Shown: positions 52,129 through 60,264 of the stretch, piece by piece
Numbering within the stretch: position 1 is the stretch's first letter
How the letters are laid out: the number at the start of each line of letters is the position of its first letter
Assembly (NCBI GenBank): GCA_030537525.1
Contig: JAUNVU010000006.1
Coordinates: 1 to 64,000, forward strand
DNA length: 64,000 bases
Direction: 5' to 3'
Source of the DNA: Eubacteriales bacterium
GTDB taxonomy: Bacteria > Bacillota > Clostridia > Saccharofermentanales > DTU023
Translations under genes and position numbers: made by a program
The notes under the pieces: generated by a model
The model's input: the letters and a program-made list of their open reading frames with translations, nothing else
Told to the model about the DNA's origin: nothing
The model's database searches: none

Positions 52129-52947
52129 CTAGGACTTAAAGTAATAGCAAAATTCGGCCTTCAAACCGCGCCAAAATGTGCGCCAGGAAAACTTAATTGG
52201 AAAGAATTGGGCTCGACCAGAAGCTTGGGCTCGCAAAAACATGGCAAATTCTTCAGTTGATAAATTGCCATTACTGTTCATCAAGTAGTCACTAGAACCC
52301 TCATATTCGGAAAAGAAACGATAGATAGCCGCATAGGCATCGCCTAGGCCGAAAATATGACCAAACTCATGGGCAGCGACCCTATCTAGACGCCATGGCC
52401 TAGCAGTGTTTAAGACAACATAACCAGGGGAGGTAAGTGACCAGTTGAAACCTAGGCTTACAGGGTAAAAATAGCGAAAGAAACCCCAAAATCGGCGCCA
52501 GAGTGGCGAGCCTACATGCGAAGGTATCTTCTTGATATTGGCAAAATATATACGCACAGCTCGTCGCTTATGCATGAGGAAGCGAGCGCAGGTCTTGAGT
52601 CCCAAGAAGGTGGCTGGTCTAGCACAAGAAATCCTCAATCTCATGCGAATTTGTGGCTGCCTAGATTCTTCCCTTGCTTGCTGAATTTCTCTGTCTAGAT
52701 AGCTAACTGCCGAGTTTAATTCTCTAGGCTGGCGCCTTTGAATAAAATTAAGAAAGGCCTCTTCAACCTCTGGGACAAGCTCTATAGGCGCCTCCCAGGT
52801 CTCTTTTATTCCCTTGACTGCCAGGGCCAAGAAGGACTCCCCACGGTATTCCTGACAGGAGGTCCAATTAGCTTGAATATAGAGGTCCAGAACTAGTCCT
52901 GAGGGCGTGAAATAGAGAAGATATGGTGCTCTCCGCCAAGCTCGCAT
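52129..52947 (-). CDS. Metzincin-like zinc protease of unknown role
   Basis: A 272-residue protein without a clear signal peptide. It contains HEFGHIFGLGD near residue 192: HExxHxxGxxD, the metzincin-type zinc motif with aspartate as third ligand, as in snapalysin. A Met-turn-like SDYLMNSN follows about 25 residues later. The first half has no recognised motif. Its start overlaps the stop of the upstream membrane-protein gene by one base, so the two are probably coupled and co-functional. Substrate and location are unknown; the lack of a signal suggests cytosolic action or export with its partner. Confidence 0.65.
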   Translation of the reverse strand: MRAWRRAPYLLYFTPSGLVLDLYIQANWTSCQEYRGESFLALAVKGIKETWEAPIELVPEVEEAFLNFIQRRQPRELNSAVSYLDREIQQAREESRQPQIRMRLRISCARPATFLGLKTCARFLMHKRRAVRIYFANIKKIPSHVGSPLWRRFWGFFRYFYPVSLGFNWSLTSPGYVVLNTARPWRLDRVAAHEFGHIFGLGDAYAAIYRFFSEYEGSSDYLMNSNGNLSTEEFAMFLRAQASGRAQFFPIKFSWRTFWRGLKAEFCYYFKS

Positions 52948-53990
52948 TAGCTTTCTCTCGGATCTCTGCCAGGTGCAGGCCGCCTCTGCCGCGGTGGTTT
53001 AGAACGCTGAACTCGACGTCTCAGATCGCCCTGGACTCGCTTAGGTCTGGGCGGCTTGTTCCCTGTTCTACTTCTATGCTCTACTGCCACTTCTGCTCTG
53101 GGCTCAGACTGCTGATGCGGCCTCTGTTCTGGCTGCTTGTATTCAGACCTATGTTCCTGCCTGTCAGCTCTTCTCTGCCCGTGCTGCCGCTTGGACTTCC
53201 TGAGCTGGCGTCGCATGAAGAAGATCAAGTCGTAGCGTAGATAGTCGTGGAAGAGTTTCTGCCGCCAGTTGAGTAAGGAGCGATCTAGTGGGAAGAAGAT
53301 TCTACCTTCCCTGATATCGATTAGAGTCGGGCTCAAATAAGAGTATTTTAACTTGCCGAGAAAATTGACAATACCAGCCGCCGCCGACAAGACCTCCTGG
53401 TCATTTTGCATGTCGGTTAGCATGATGTACTGATTCATCTTGGCATAGGACTGATTGCTCTCGATGTACTCGCTGGCCTCCTTCAGCATCTGGTCTACAA
53501 CTATGACATTGAGTAGAGGCCTATAAAGCACCATCACGCGCTGATGGCGCGGCTTCAAGCGCAAGTCCAAGCCAAGTAACTTGCGTTCGTAAATCTGACC
53601 GAAGGTCCGCCTCACGTTGGACTGGAAACCCCGCTTTCGCAAATAGAGATTAAGCCTGTCGAGGAAGTCCTCACTATTCTGTCGAAGTGCATCCGCCAAC
53701 GAGTCTGGCAGTTGGTAGCGCCGGTAGCTCGCAAGGCCATCCAGACTCTCAGGATCTGCGGGATCAAAGCGCCTCAGCCAGGCTCTGTAAAAGATACTTC
53801 TGACCAAGACCAAGAGATAGAAGAAAAAGAGCAAGACGAGAACTATATAAGCCAGGCGTAAGTAAGCCTCTGGAAGCAAGTAGGTAGCTTCATATAGATG
53901 CCTCTTAATCCAGATTAGGGCCAGTATGAAAAACGGTACGGCCACTAGCTTGTAGATATTTTCTCGAATAATTCTTAAATTACGCCACAT
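52947..53990 (-). CDS. Unrecognised membrane protein with a basic C-terminal tail
   Basis: A 347-residue protein I do not recognise. Two hydrophobic segments lie near residues 15-30 and 46-66; the rest is predicted soluble. The last ~80 residues are low-complexity and very basic (R, Q, P, K, E, H), ending RPAPGRDPRES, and might bind nucleic acid, anionic polymer or the membrane. It is directly upstream of and coupled to the zincin gene. The pair sits between alr and copA. Confidence 0.6.
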   Translation of the reverse strand: MWRNLRIIRENIYKLVAVPFFILALIWIKRHLYEATYLLPEAYLRLAYIVLVLLFFFYLLVLVRSIFYRAWLRRFDPADPESLDGLASYRRYQLPDSLADALRQNSEDFLDRLNLYLRKRGFQSNVRRTFGQIYERKLLGLDLRLKPRHQRVMVLYRPLLNVIVVDQMLKEASEYIESNQSYAKMNQYIMLTDMQNDQEVLSAAAGIVNFLGKLKYSYLSPTLIDIREGRIFFPLDRSLLNWRQKLFHDYLRYDLIFFMRRQLRKSKRQHGQRRADRQEHRSEYKQPEQRPHQQSEPRAEVAVEHRSRTGNKPPRPKRVQGDLRRRVQRSKPPRQRRPAPGRDPRES

Positions 53991-54029
53991 AGTTTAACTC
54001 ACTGCAGATATCTTATATTGTGCAATATA

Positions 54030-55139
54030 TTAGTCAATATAGATACGCGGCACTCGTCGATTAACTACACAAAACAATTCATAGGATATAGTCCCAGCCA
54101 AAGCTGCTTGCTCGTCAGCGCCAATGTAATCTGGTTCTGGCCCGCCAAAAATATGTACAGCCTCACCAATTTTCCCGCCTTTCAAGTCCGTGATGTCGAT
54201 CATCGACCTATCCATGCAAACTTTACCCACCAAGGGGCAGCGCTGCCCAGCAATGGAGACTATGCCGCGATTGGATAGCGAACGCAGCAGACCGTCTGAG
54301 TAGCCAGCTTCCATTACCGCCAGGCGTGTCGGACGTTCAGCTCGCCAGGTGCGGCCATAGCCCACGGTCTCCCCCTTCGCAATATAGCGAATATCTGAGA
54401 TCTTCGACTGATAGTGCATCACTGGCTTCAAGTCGAGCTTGATATCACCTGCACCCTCATGGCAGCCATAGAGCACTATTCCTGCACGCACCATATCGAG
54501 AGACATTTCGGGGTGGTCGAGAATAGTGGCAGAGTTGGCGATATGGCGAAGCTGGAAATTAATGCCCTCAGCAGCTAGAAGATCCAATAGATTCTTGAAG
54601 AGATTGAATTGGTAGCGCTGATAATCGCTGTCGCCAACTGCCGTAGCAAAGTGCGAGAAGACGCCCTCCAGCTCAATATTTGGCAGTTTGCTAATCGCTC
54701 GTACCTCTTTGATGGTAGCCGCAAGATCAATAAGTCTAGCCGATAGGCCAAGCCTCGCCATGCCCGTATCAATTTTTAGATGGACTCTTAGCTTCTGCTC
54801 ACTACCTCTCAGTCCCTCCTGAAAGCGCTTAGCCTCTTGATACGACCAGATGGTCGGTCGAAGCTCATATTTGACTAATTCAGCCAGCTCTTCGGTCGGC
54901 ACTCGGCTCATGATCAGGATGGGCAGGTGGACATCTGCAGAGCGCAGGCGCTCTGCTTCGTCCATATTGGCCACAGCGAAATACTGGACTAGATCCTCAT
55001 TTTCGGCAACCCTTGCAACGAATTCCGCACCGTGGCCGTAGGCATCTGCCTTGACCACGGCGCAGACCTTCGCCGTCTTCGGGATGCTCGACCTGACGGC
55101 TCTGAGATTATGAATTAAATTAGCACGGGATACTTCCAC
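54030..55139 (-). CDS. alr: Alanine racemase
   Basis: A 369-residue PLP enzyme (from a GTG at 55139) that makes D-alanine for the cell wall. The PLP lysine is in VVKADAYGHG near residue 30, the second catalytic tyrosine region in VGYGRTW and VGKVCMDRSMID is present. The frame stays open above the GTG and reads KSRTWVE, matching the conserved family N-terminus. The only strong binding site (GGGGG at 55180-55176) is 6 bases before an ATT at 55169, so an ATT start giving 379 residues is possible. Confidence 0.95.
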   Translation of the reverse strand: MEVSRANLIHNLRAVRSSIPKTAKVCAVVKADAYGHGAEFVARVAENEDLVQYFAVANMDEAERLRSADVHLPILIMSRVPTEELAELVKYELRPTIWSYQEAKRFQEGLRGSEQKLRVHLKIDTGMARLGLSARLIDLAATIKEVRAISKLPNIELEGVFSHFATAVGDSDYQRYQFNLFKNLLDLLAAEGINFQLRHIANSATILDHPEMSLDMVRAGIVLYGCHEGAGDIKLDLKPVMHYQSKISDIRYIAKGETVGYGRTWRAERPTRLAVMEAGYSDGLLRSLSNRGIVSIAGQRCPLVGKVCMDRSMIDITDLKGGKIGEAVHIFGGPEPDYIGADEQAALAGTISYELFCVVNRRVPRIYID

Positions 55140-55185
55140 CCATGTCCGCGATTTGTCTCTTACGTAAATAAGCTGCCCCCTTCGA

Positions 55186-56250
55186 CTAGCTGTCGAGTTC
55201 CTTGGTCACATATTCTGAAGTGAAGCAGCGGACTAAATTGACATAGTCGAGCTTGAAGTTGATCAGATCTCCAACTTCTAGGGTCTCTGCAACACCAGAT
55301 AATTTAAAGATGGTATGGTCCTGAGAGTTGCCAAGATAGTTTACTCCAGGCATCTGAGATACGAGGTTCTCAGGTATGGCATCCTGGCCACCTAGCGCCA
55401 CTATGGCGCGCTTGATCTTGCCTTCATTCTTAAATTCTGGCTTCTCGCCTGCCGCATTCAAGCCGATTTCACCCGTTGGCACTGAGTTCTTCTCGTAGAC
55501 TTCGACAATTTCTGCTTGCAAGGTGAAGACATCTTCTGCCAAGTCTAAGAAGCGCTCGCCATAAGAGGTTTCTCTGCCGAGCAGATAGGCCTCGCCGATG
55601 CGCAAGTGATTGATAGCCGACGGCATCTGACCCGAGGTCAGTAGGTGCAAGCTGCCAGAGTTGCCACCTGATACCAATGGCAATTTGCGCTCATAGTCGA
55701 ATTCTAAATCTTCCTGTAGATTCTTGAGGCTAAGCATCGTGTCCTGATCTGGAATGACGCCGCCATAACAGTTGAAATTGGCTCCCAGACCCATGATCTC
55801 GAGATTCTCTAATTCCATGATCTCGGGCAAATCATAAGGCAGACGCTCTAGGGGGAAGCCCTCGCGCAAGTCACCGAGTTCCAGCATGATGATGACACCG
55901 TGCTTCTTATTGGCCTTACCAGCGGCCTCATTTAGAGCTTCCAGCACTCTCTTAGATGAGTTCAATGAAATATCTGCGTATTCCACGACATCAGCGACCT
56001 CTGATAGCTGGGGTATCCTGGTCAGGAGCACAGACTTCGCCAGTGGTCTCAGCCGCTTTAGATTGATAATTCTCGAATCGGCAAAGTTCTCAATGCCAGC
56101 TTCTAGCAGAACCTCGACTAATCTGGGATCGGCTGAGAAGGCCTTAGTGACCAGGTGGAAATCCACGCCGTGCAGGCTCAGAAATTCCTTCATCTTCCGA
56201 GCATTGTTGAGTAGCTTGTTGCGATTAATTAGTAACTTTGGAAATGCCAT
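55186..56250 (-). CDS. Alanine/ornithine racemase-family PLP protein
   Basis: A 354-residue PLP-dependent protein of the family that includes clostridial ornithine racemase (Orr). It begins FPKLLINRNKLLNNARK, the probable PLP lysine is in LVTKAFSADP near residue 36, and SGGNSGSLHLL and RIGEAYLLGRE appear in the middle. It is not a copy of the adjacent alr: their sequences differ throughout. Its stop is 47 bases before the alr GTG. Substrate (ornithine, alanine or another amino acid) cannot be decided from the sequence. Confidence 0.82.
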   Translation of the reverse strand: MAFPKLLINRNKLLNNARKMKEFLSLHGVDFHLVTKAFSADPRLVEVLLEAGIENFADSRIINLKRLRPLAKSVLLTRIPQLSEVADVVEYADISLNSSKRVLEALNEAAGKANKKHGVIIMLELGDLREGFPLERLPYDLPEIMELENLEIMGLGANFNCYGGVIPDQDTMLSLKNLQEDLEFDYERKLPLVSGGNSGSLHLLTSGQMPSAINHLRIGEAYLLGRETSYGERFLDLAEDVFTLQAEIVEVYEKNSVPTGEIGLNAAGEKPEFKNEGKIKRAIVALGGQDAIPENLVSQMPGVNYLGNSQDHTIFKLSGVAETLEVGDLINFKLDYVNLVRCFTSEYVTKELDS

Positions 56251-56260
56251 TGTTTACCTC

Positions 56261-57445
56261 CTACTTGTCTCTATTATGCCTGCTGCGATATGCAAGAGCA
56301 TGGACAATTTTAGCGACTCCTGCCGCTTCAGTCGTCAAACGGTAGACCTCACCATCCTCTCCGAAGAGTTGTACATAATGGCCAAGGCTGACATAAGCCG
56401 TACCGTCTTTACTTGTTTTTAACTCGATACCTGAGGGCATCAGATAGATCTTCTCTAGACCAATGTGCAAGACCGCCGTTTGGTAGCTTGCACAATCTCG
56501 CGTCTCACGTTCGAGTATTCCATATTTTAACTCTAATTCTAAGATCTTATCACTGTTTAGAGTATCAGCCATCCGCGCAATCTGTAATTCAGACCAATCT
56601 TCATGTAATTCTGGATTGTCATAGTCACTCGTAATCCGATAGTGCTCATCCATGAGATACTCTGCTTGACAGGCTCGACAGGTGAATTTCTTACGCGCAC
56701 TTTGGAAGCCAAGCTCTGACTGACAGGCTGGGCAGTAATAGAGGATGCGTTCTACGCCCTTGGCCAGACTTCTTGAGCGGTACCTTTGCTGGAAGGAATT
56801 CTCTTTAAGCCACTCTCCTTCACTGAATTTTAAGCGCTCACTTAGCTGCTGATAGATTTCTTCAGTAGATTTCTCCAGAAGCTCTTCAGGACTCATGAAG
56901 AAGTCGACTTTCGCCTCAATTGGACCTCGTCTCAGATTGCTCGCCCAGCGTGGCAATGCTAGTCCGCAGCCTGCCATTTCCAGAGTGTAGACGGGCACTT
57001 TCAGCTTCTTCATCAATTTGACAATTGATAGGGAAAACGGCAATGGTGCACCCGTGTAAGATCTCTGTCCTTCGGGAAAGAGTATGCAACTACCGCCTGC
57101 CTTAACTATTCTCACAATATTGACAATAGTGCTGGGGTCGGGGTAGAACTGCTCCTTCGGAATGGCCTGAATAGTTCTCAGAAGAGAGCCTAAGAAGCGC
57201 CAGTGAAAGAGGGCCTTTCCTGCAACGAAGTTAAACTTATGCTTGGGGAAGGCATAGGCTGCAGCCAAAGAATCTATGTAGGATTGGTGATTTGCCAATA
57301 CTAGAATGGGTCCCTTAGATGGCACAGTTTCACGCCTGACCTGATAAGAAAAGATCAGCTTAAACAGCGGATAAGTCAAGATCAGCAAGGCCTTGTAGAC
57401 AAAATTTGCCCAAGTACTCTGTTCAACAGGTTTCAACTTCTCCAT
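56261..57445 (-). CDS. plsC: 1-acyl-glycerol-3-phosphate acyltransferase with a C-terminal zinc-ribbon-like domain
   Basis: A 394-residue protein. The first ~230 residues are a PlsC-type acyltransferase with a membrane-proximal segment, the NHQSYID (HX4D) motif near residue 52, and FPEGQRS near 124. The remaining ~160 residues are unusual: four cysteines in two pairs (CPAC and CRAC, about residues 238-260) suggest a zinc ribbon, then a beta-rich tail. Standard bacterial PlsC is about 200-260 residues. It sits between udp and the ornithine-racemase-family gene. The role of the C-terminal domain is unknown. Confidence 0.85.
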   Translation of the reverse strand: MEKLKPVEQSTWANFVYKALLILTYPLFKLIFSYQVRRETVPSKGPILVLANHQSYIDSLAAAYAFPKHKFNFVAGKALFHWRFLGSLLRTIQAIPKEQFYPDPSTIVNIVRIVKAGGSCILFPEGQRSYTGAPLPFSLSIVKLMKKLKVPVYTLEMAGCGLALPRWASNLRRGPIEAKVDFFMSPEELLEKSTEEIYQQLSERLKFSEGEWLKENSFQQRYRSRSLAKGVERILYYCPACQSELGFQSARKKFTCRACQAEYLMDEHYRITSDYDNPELHEDWSELQIARMADTLNSDKILELELKYGILERETRDCASYQTAVLHIGLEKIYLMPSGIELKTSKDGTAYVSLGHYVQLFGEDGEVYRLTTEAAGVAKIVHALAYRSRHNRDK

Positions 57446-57450
57446 TGAGC

Positions 57451-58203
57451 CTAGATTTCCCCTCTCTTTATGAGTGATTTCAAAGCTTCAATGGCAACTT
57501 CTATCGCCATATTCTCACCGCTAAACTCTGGATCTTCTAAACCAAGGGCACGACGTTCTTGATTCCAGATTGTATGGAGCACACAGGCTGCCCTTACTTC
57601 TCGACACTGAGCCACGGCAAAAAGAGCTGCAGACTCCATCTCTGAGGCCAAGCTATGGGCTGCGAGATAAGCTTCCCAGCTCTCCTTTAGCTGCTTCGCC
57701 ACGGGCATGGTCTCTGGCGAGTGCTGCCCGTAAAAGGAATCCTTGCAGTGAACAACCCCCATGTGGACGCGCTGTCCCAGGGCTTTTGCCGCCTCATATA
57801 AGCTCATACTGAGGAAGGGATCGGCGATTGCGGGAAACTCCTTCGGCAGATACTCGTCGGCTGTTCCCTCCATGCGGATCGCAGCCTGAGCAATTACTAT
57901 GTCATTGGCCTGCACCCTGAGGTCCATGCCACCGCAAGTGCCTATCCGGATGAAATTCTTCACCCCAAGCTTGATCAGCTCCTCGACACCTATGGCCGTA
58001 GATGGTCCACCCATGCCTGTCGACATCACTAAAATCTTACGCCCCTCGAGCTGACCTCGCCAGGTTAGATACTCGCGGTTTTGACCAAGAAAACGCGGTT
58101 CTTCCAGCTTAGCAGCTATCTTTTCAACCCGCGCGGGATCGCCTGGTAACAAGACTGTATCGGCGGCTATTTCTGGGCCCAAACCTATGTGGTACTGTTT
58201 CAT
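57451..58203 (-). CDS. udp: Uridine phosphorylase
   Basis: A 250-residue nucleoside phosphorylase of the PNP/UDP family. VLLPGDPARVEKIA at the N-terminus, STGMGGPSTAIGVEEL and RIGTCGG in the middle, and SLASEMESAALFAVA near residue 186 fit uridine phosphorylase. It splits (deoxy)uridine to uracil and (deoxy)ribose 1-phosphate. It lies directly downstream of a nucleoside ABC importer operon and would release uracil for Upp and sugar phosphate for later use by DeoC. Confidence 0.93.
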   Translation of the reverse strand: MKQYHIGLGPEIAADTVLLPGDPARVEKIAAKLEEPRFLGQNREYLTWRGQLEGRKILVMSTGMGGPSTAIGVEELIKLGVKNFIRIGTCGGMDLRVQANDIVIAQAAIRMEGTADEYLPKEFPAIADPFLSMSLYEAAKALGQRVHMGVVHCKDSFYGQHSPETMPVAKQLKESWEAYLAAHSLASEMESAALFAVAQCREVRAACVLHTIWNQERRALGLEDPEFSGENMAIEVAIEALKSLIKRGEI

Positions 58204-58211
58204 ATTCGCTC

Positions 58212-59141
58212 CTATGCCTCACCCTTGAAATAGGGCTGTCCATTCGCCTTCGGTGGCACTGAGCGGCCGACGAAGAGGATCAGGACTAGTAATGTGAGTA
58301 TGTACGGAAGGGTTGCAAGAATTTGCGTCGGGATCGCCGTATAAGAAGATAGCAAGACGGCGAGGGCTTGTGCGAAGCCAAATAATAGACAGGCCAAAGC
58401 CGCGCCTATCGGCCTCCAATTACCGAAGATGACAGCGGCCAAAGCGATGAAGCCCTGACCCGAAATAACGGTTGGCGTGAAGTGGGAGATCACGGCTAGG
58501 GTCATGGCCCCACCACCAAAGCCAGCGAAGATGCCTGAGAGGAAAACTGCTGAATAGCGTATTTTGCTAACTGAAACACCCATGGTATCAGCGGCAGCAG
58601 GATGCTCTCCGCAAGCTCGCAGGCGCAGTCCATAGACTGTTTTATAGAGGACGAAATTGACGATGAAGACAGCTACTATGGCTAGCACTACTGTGATATC
58701 GATCTCCAGAGCACGCAAGGCGGGATACTTTTCGAAATTAAAGCCTAATGACTGAAAGACCTTCGGCAGCTTGCGCTGCAGGGCATCGGTACTCGCCATA
58801 CCGTTGAAGAGGATGCGCGTAAAAAAGATGGCGAGACCTAAGCCAATAAAATTAATGGCGATACCAGAAATTGTCTGGTCGCCCTTCAAGGTAATGGCAA
58901 TGAAGCCGTGAACCAGGGCTAGGATACCTCCAGCTAGAGCACCGATCAAAAAGCCCAGCCAGGGATTATTACTAAAGTAGGCGCTGGCTGCAGCGGCGAA
59001 GGCACCGAAAGCCATCATACCTTCGAGACCTATATTGTCGACACCAGCACGCTGTGTGATTACGCCGCCCAGTGCTGTAAAGCAGAGTGGCGCTGCATAC
59101 ATAAGACTGATGGCAATTCCCAGAAAAATTACATTAAGCAT
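58212..59141 (-). CDS. Nucleoside ABC importer permease (NupQ/YufQ-like)
   Basis: A 309-residue membrane permease of the BPD_transp_2 family with about eight to ten hydrophobic segments and family stretches GVDNIGLEGMMAFGAF near residue 33 and LRLRACGEHPAAADTMGVSV in the middle. It overlaps the other permease gene by 8 bases and precedes udp. It pairs with that permease, one ATPase and the BMP lipoprotein. Confidence 0.92.
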   Translation of the reverse strand: MLNVIFLGIAISLMYAAPLCFTALGGVITQRAGVDNIGLEGMMAFGAFAAAASAYFSNNPWLGFLIGALAGGILALVHGFIAITLKGDQTISGIAINFIGLGLAIFFTRILFNGMASTDALQRKLPKVFQSLGFNFEKYPALRALEIDITVVLAIVAVFIVNFVLYKTVYGLRLRACGEHPAAADTMGVSVSKIRYSAVFLSGIFAGFGGGAMTLAVISHFTPTVISGQGFIALAAVIFGNWRPIGAALACLLFGFAQALAVLLSSYTAIPTQILATLPYILTLLVLILFVGRSVPPKANGQPYFKGEA

Positions 59142-60264
59142 TGCTCTGCTCCTTTCTTGCCAGATAGTCCGCTAAACGCGGCAGTAGCGAAGAAACGGCT
59201 ATGGCCAGTACTATTGCACCGATCATGATATTGATAATCTCACTTGGCGCCTGAATACTCGCCTGCACCAATTGTCCGCCAAAACGCAGGAAGGCAAAGA
59301 GAATGCCGCTAAATATACAAGCCAGCGGATTGGCTTGGGCAATCAGTGAAACTGAGATACCATCCCAACCATAGCCCTCGTGGGCCCCTAGGATCGAAAT
59401 GTAAAGACCGTAACTCAAGACCACGACAGCTCCTGCAAGTCCTGCAGCACCACCTGAGATGAACATCGAAAGGAAGACGTTTTTGGGAACCGAGATACCC
59501 GCAAATTCAGCCGCATCCTTGTTTAGGCCAACGGCACGCATCTCATAACCCAGCCTAGTCTTCTTGAGGATGAACCAGTAGAGAATGGCCAGGAGGATGG
59601 CGATAGGGATGCCCCAGGAGAGGGCTGTTCGCAAGATGTCTCGCAAAAATGGCTTATCGGCCAAGAAGGCCCGTCCCGCCTCTGATCGCAAATAGTCCTT
59701 GCTAAAGAAGAGGAGCGAAGCCGAGTCTCTGATCTCGTGACTGTGCACTGAGCCGAAGACTTGCACCCCCGGCTGATTGGCAATGAAATTATTGATGTAG
59801 AAAACAACCCAGTTCAACATGATGGTCGAAATGACTTCATGAATGCCGAAGCGATTCTTGAGCCAGCCCGCCAGGGCAGCCAAAAGACCACCAGCTAAGA
59901 AGGCTATAACCATGATGACCAGCGGATGAATGAACGGGGGCAACTTCCAGAAATAACCGAGCATGGCAGCAATGATCGTACCTGCGATGTACTGACCCTC
60001 GGCACCGATATTAAATAGACCAGTATTATAGGCAAAAGCCACAGCCAGACCAGTCAAGATAATCGGCGCTGCATTGACCAGTATTTGGGCGAGGTACTTC
60101 GGCTTAGAAAATACTGACTTGAACATTATGGCGTAGGCTTGGAATGGATTATAGCCCGCTGCCCACAAGACTAAGGCGCCAGCAATGAAGCCGAAGATCA
60201 AGGCTAGGAAAATCGCCGTGATGGGTTTCTTTAAAATTCGCTTAAACAACTTTAGCCTCCTCAT
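59134..60264 (-). CDS. Nucleoside ABC importer permease (NupP/YufP-like)
   Basis: A 376-residue permease with a basic N-terminus, about ten hydrophobic segments, and YNTGLFNIGAEGQYIAG as the family motif near residue 80. RAVGLNKDAAEFAGISV is the counterpart of a motif in the partner permease. It overlaps the ATPase gene by 23 bases. Together with the other subunits it imports nucleosides. Confidence 0.92.
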   Translation of the reverse strand: MRRLKLFKRILKKPITAIFLALIFGFIAGALVLWAAGYNPFQAYAIMFKSVFSKPKYLAQILVNAAPIILTGLAVAFAYNTGLFNIGAEGQYIAGTIIAAMLGYFWKLPPFIHPLVIMVIAFLAGGLLAALAGWLKNRFGIHEVISTIMLNWVVFYINNFIANQPGVQVFGSVHSHEIRDSASLLFFSKDYLRSEAGRAFLADKPFLRDILRTALSWGIPIAILLAILYWFILKKTRLGYEMRAVGLNKDAAEFAGISVPKNVFLSMFISGGAAGLAGAVVVLSYGLYISILGAHEGYGWDGISVSLIAQANPLACIFSGILFAFLRFGGQLVQASIQAPSEIINIMIGAIVLAIAVSSLLPRLADYLARKEQSNA

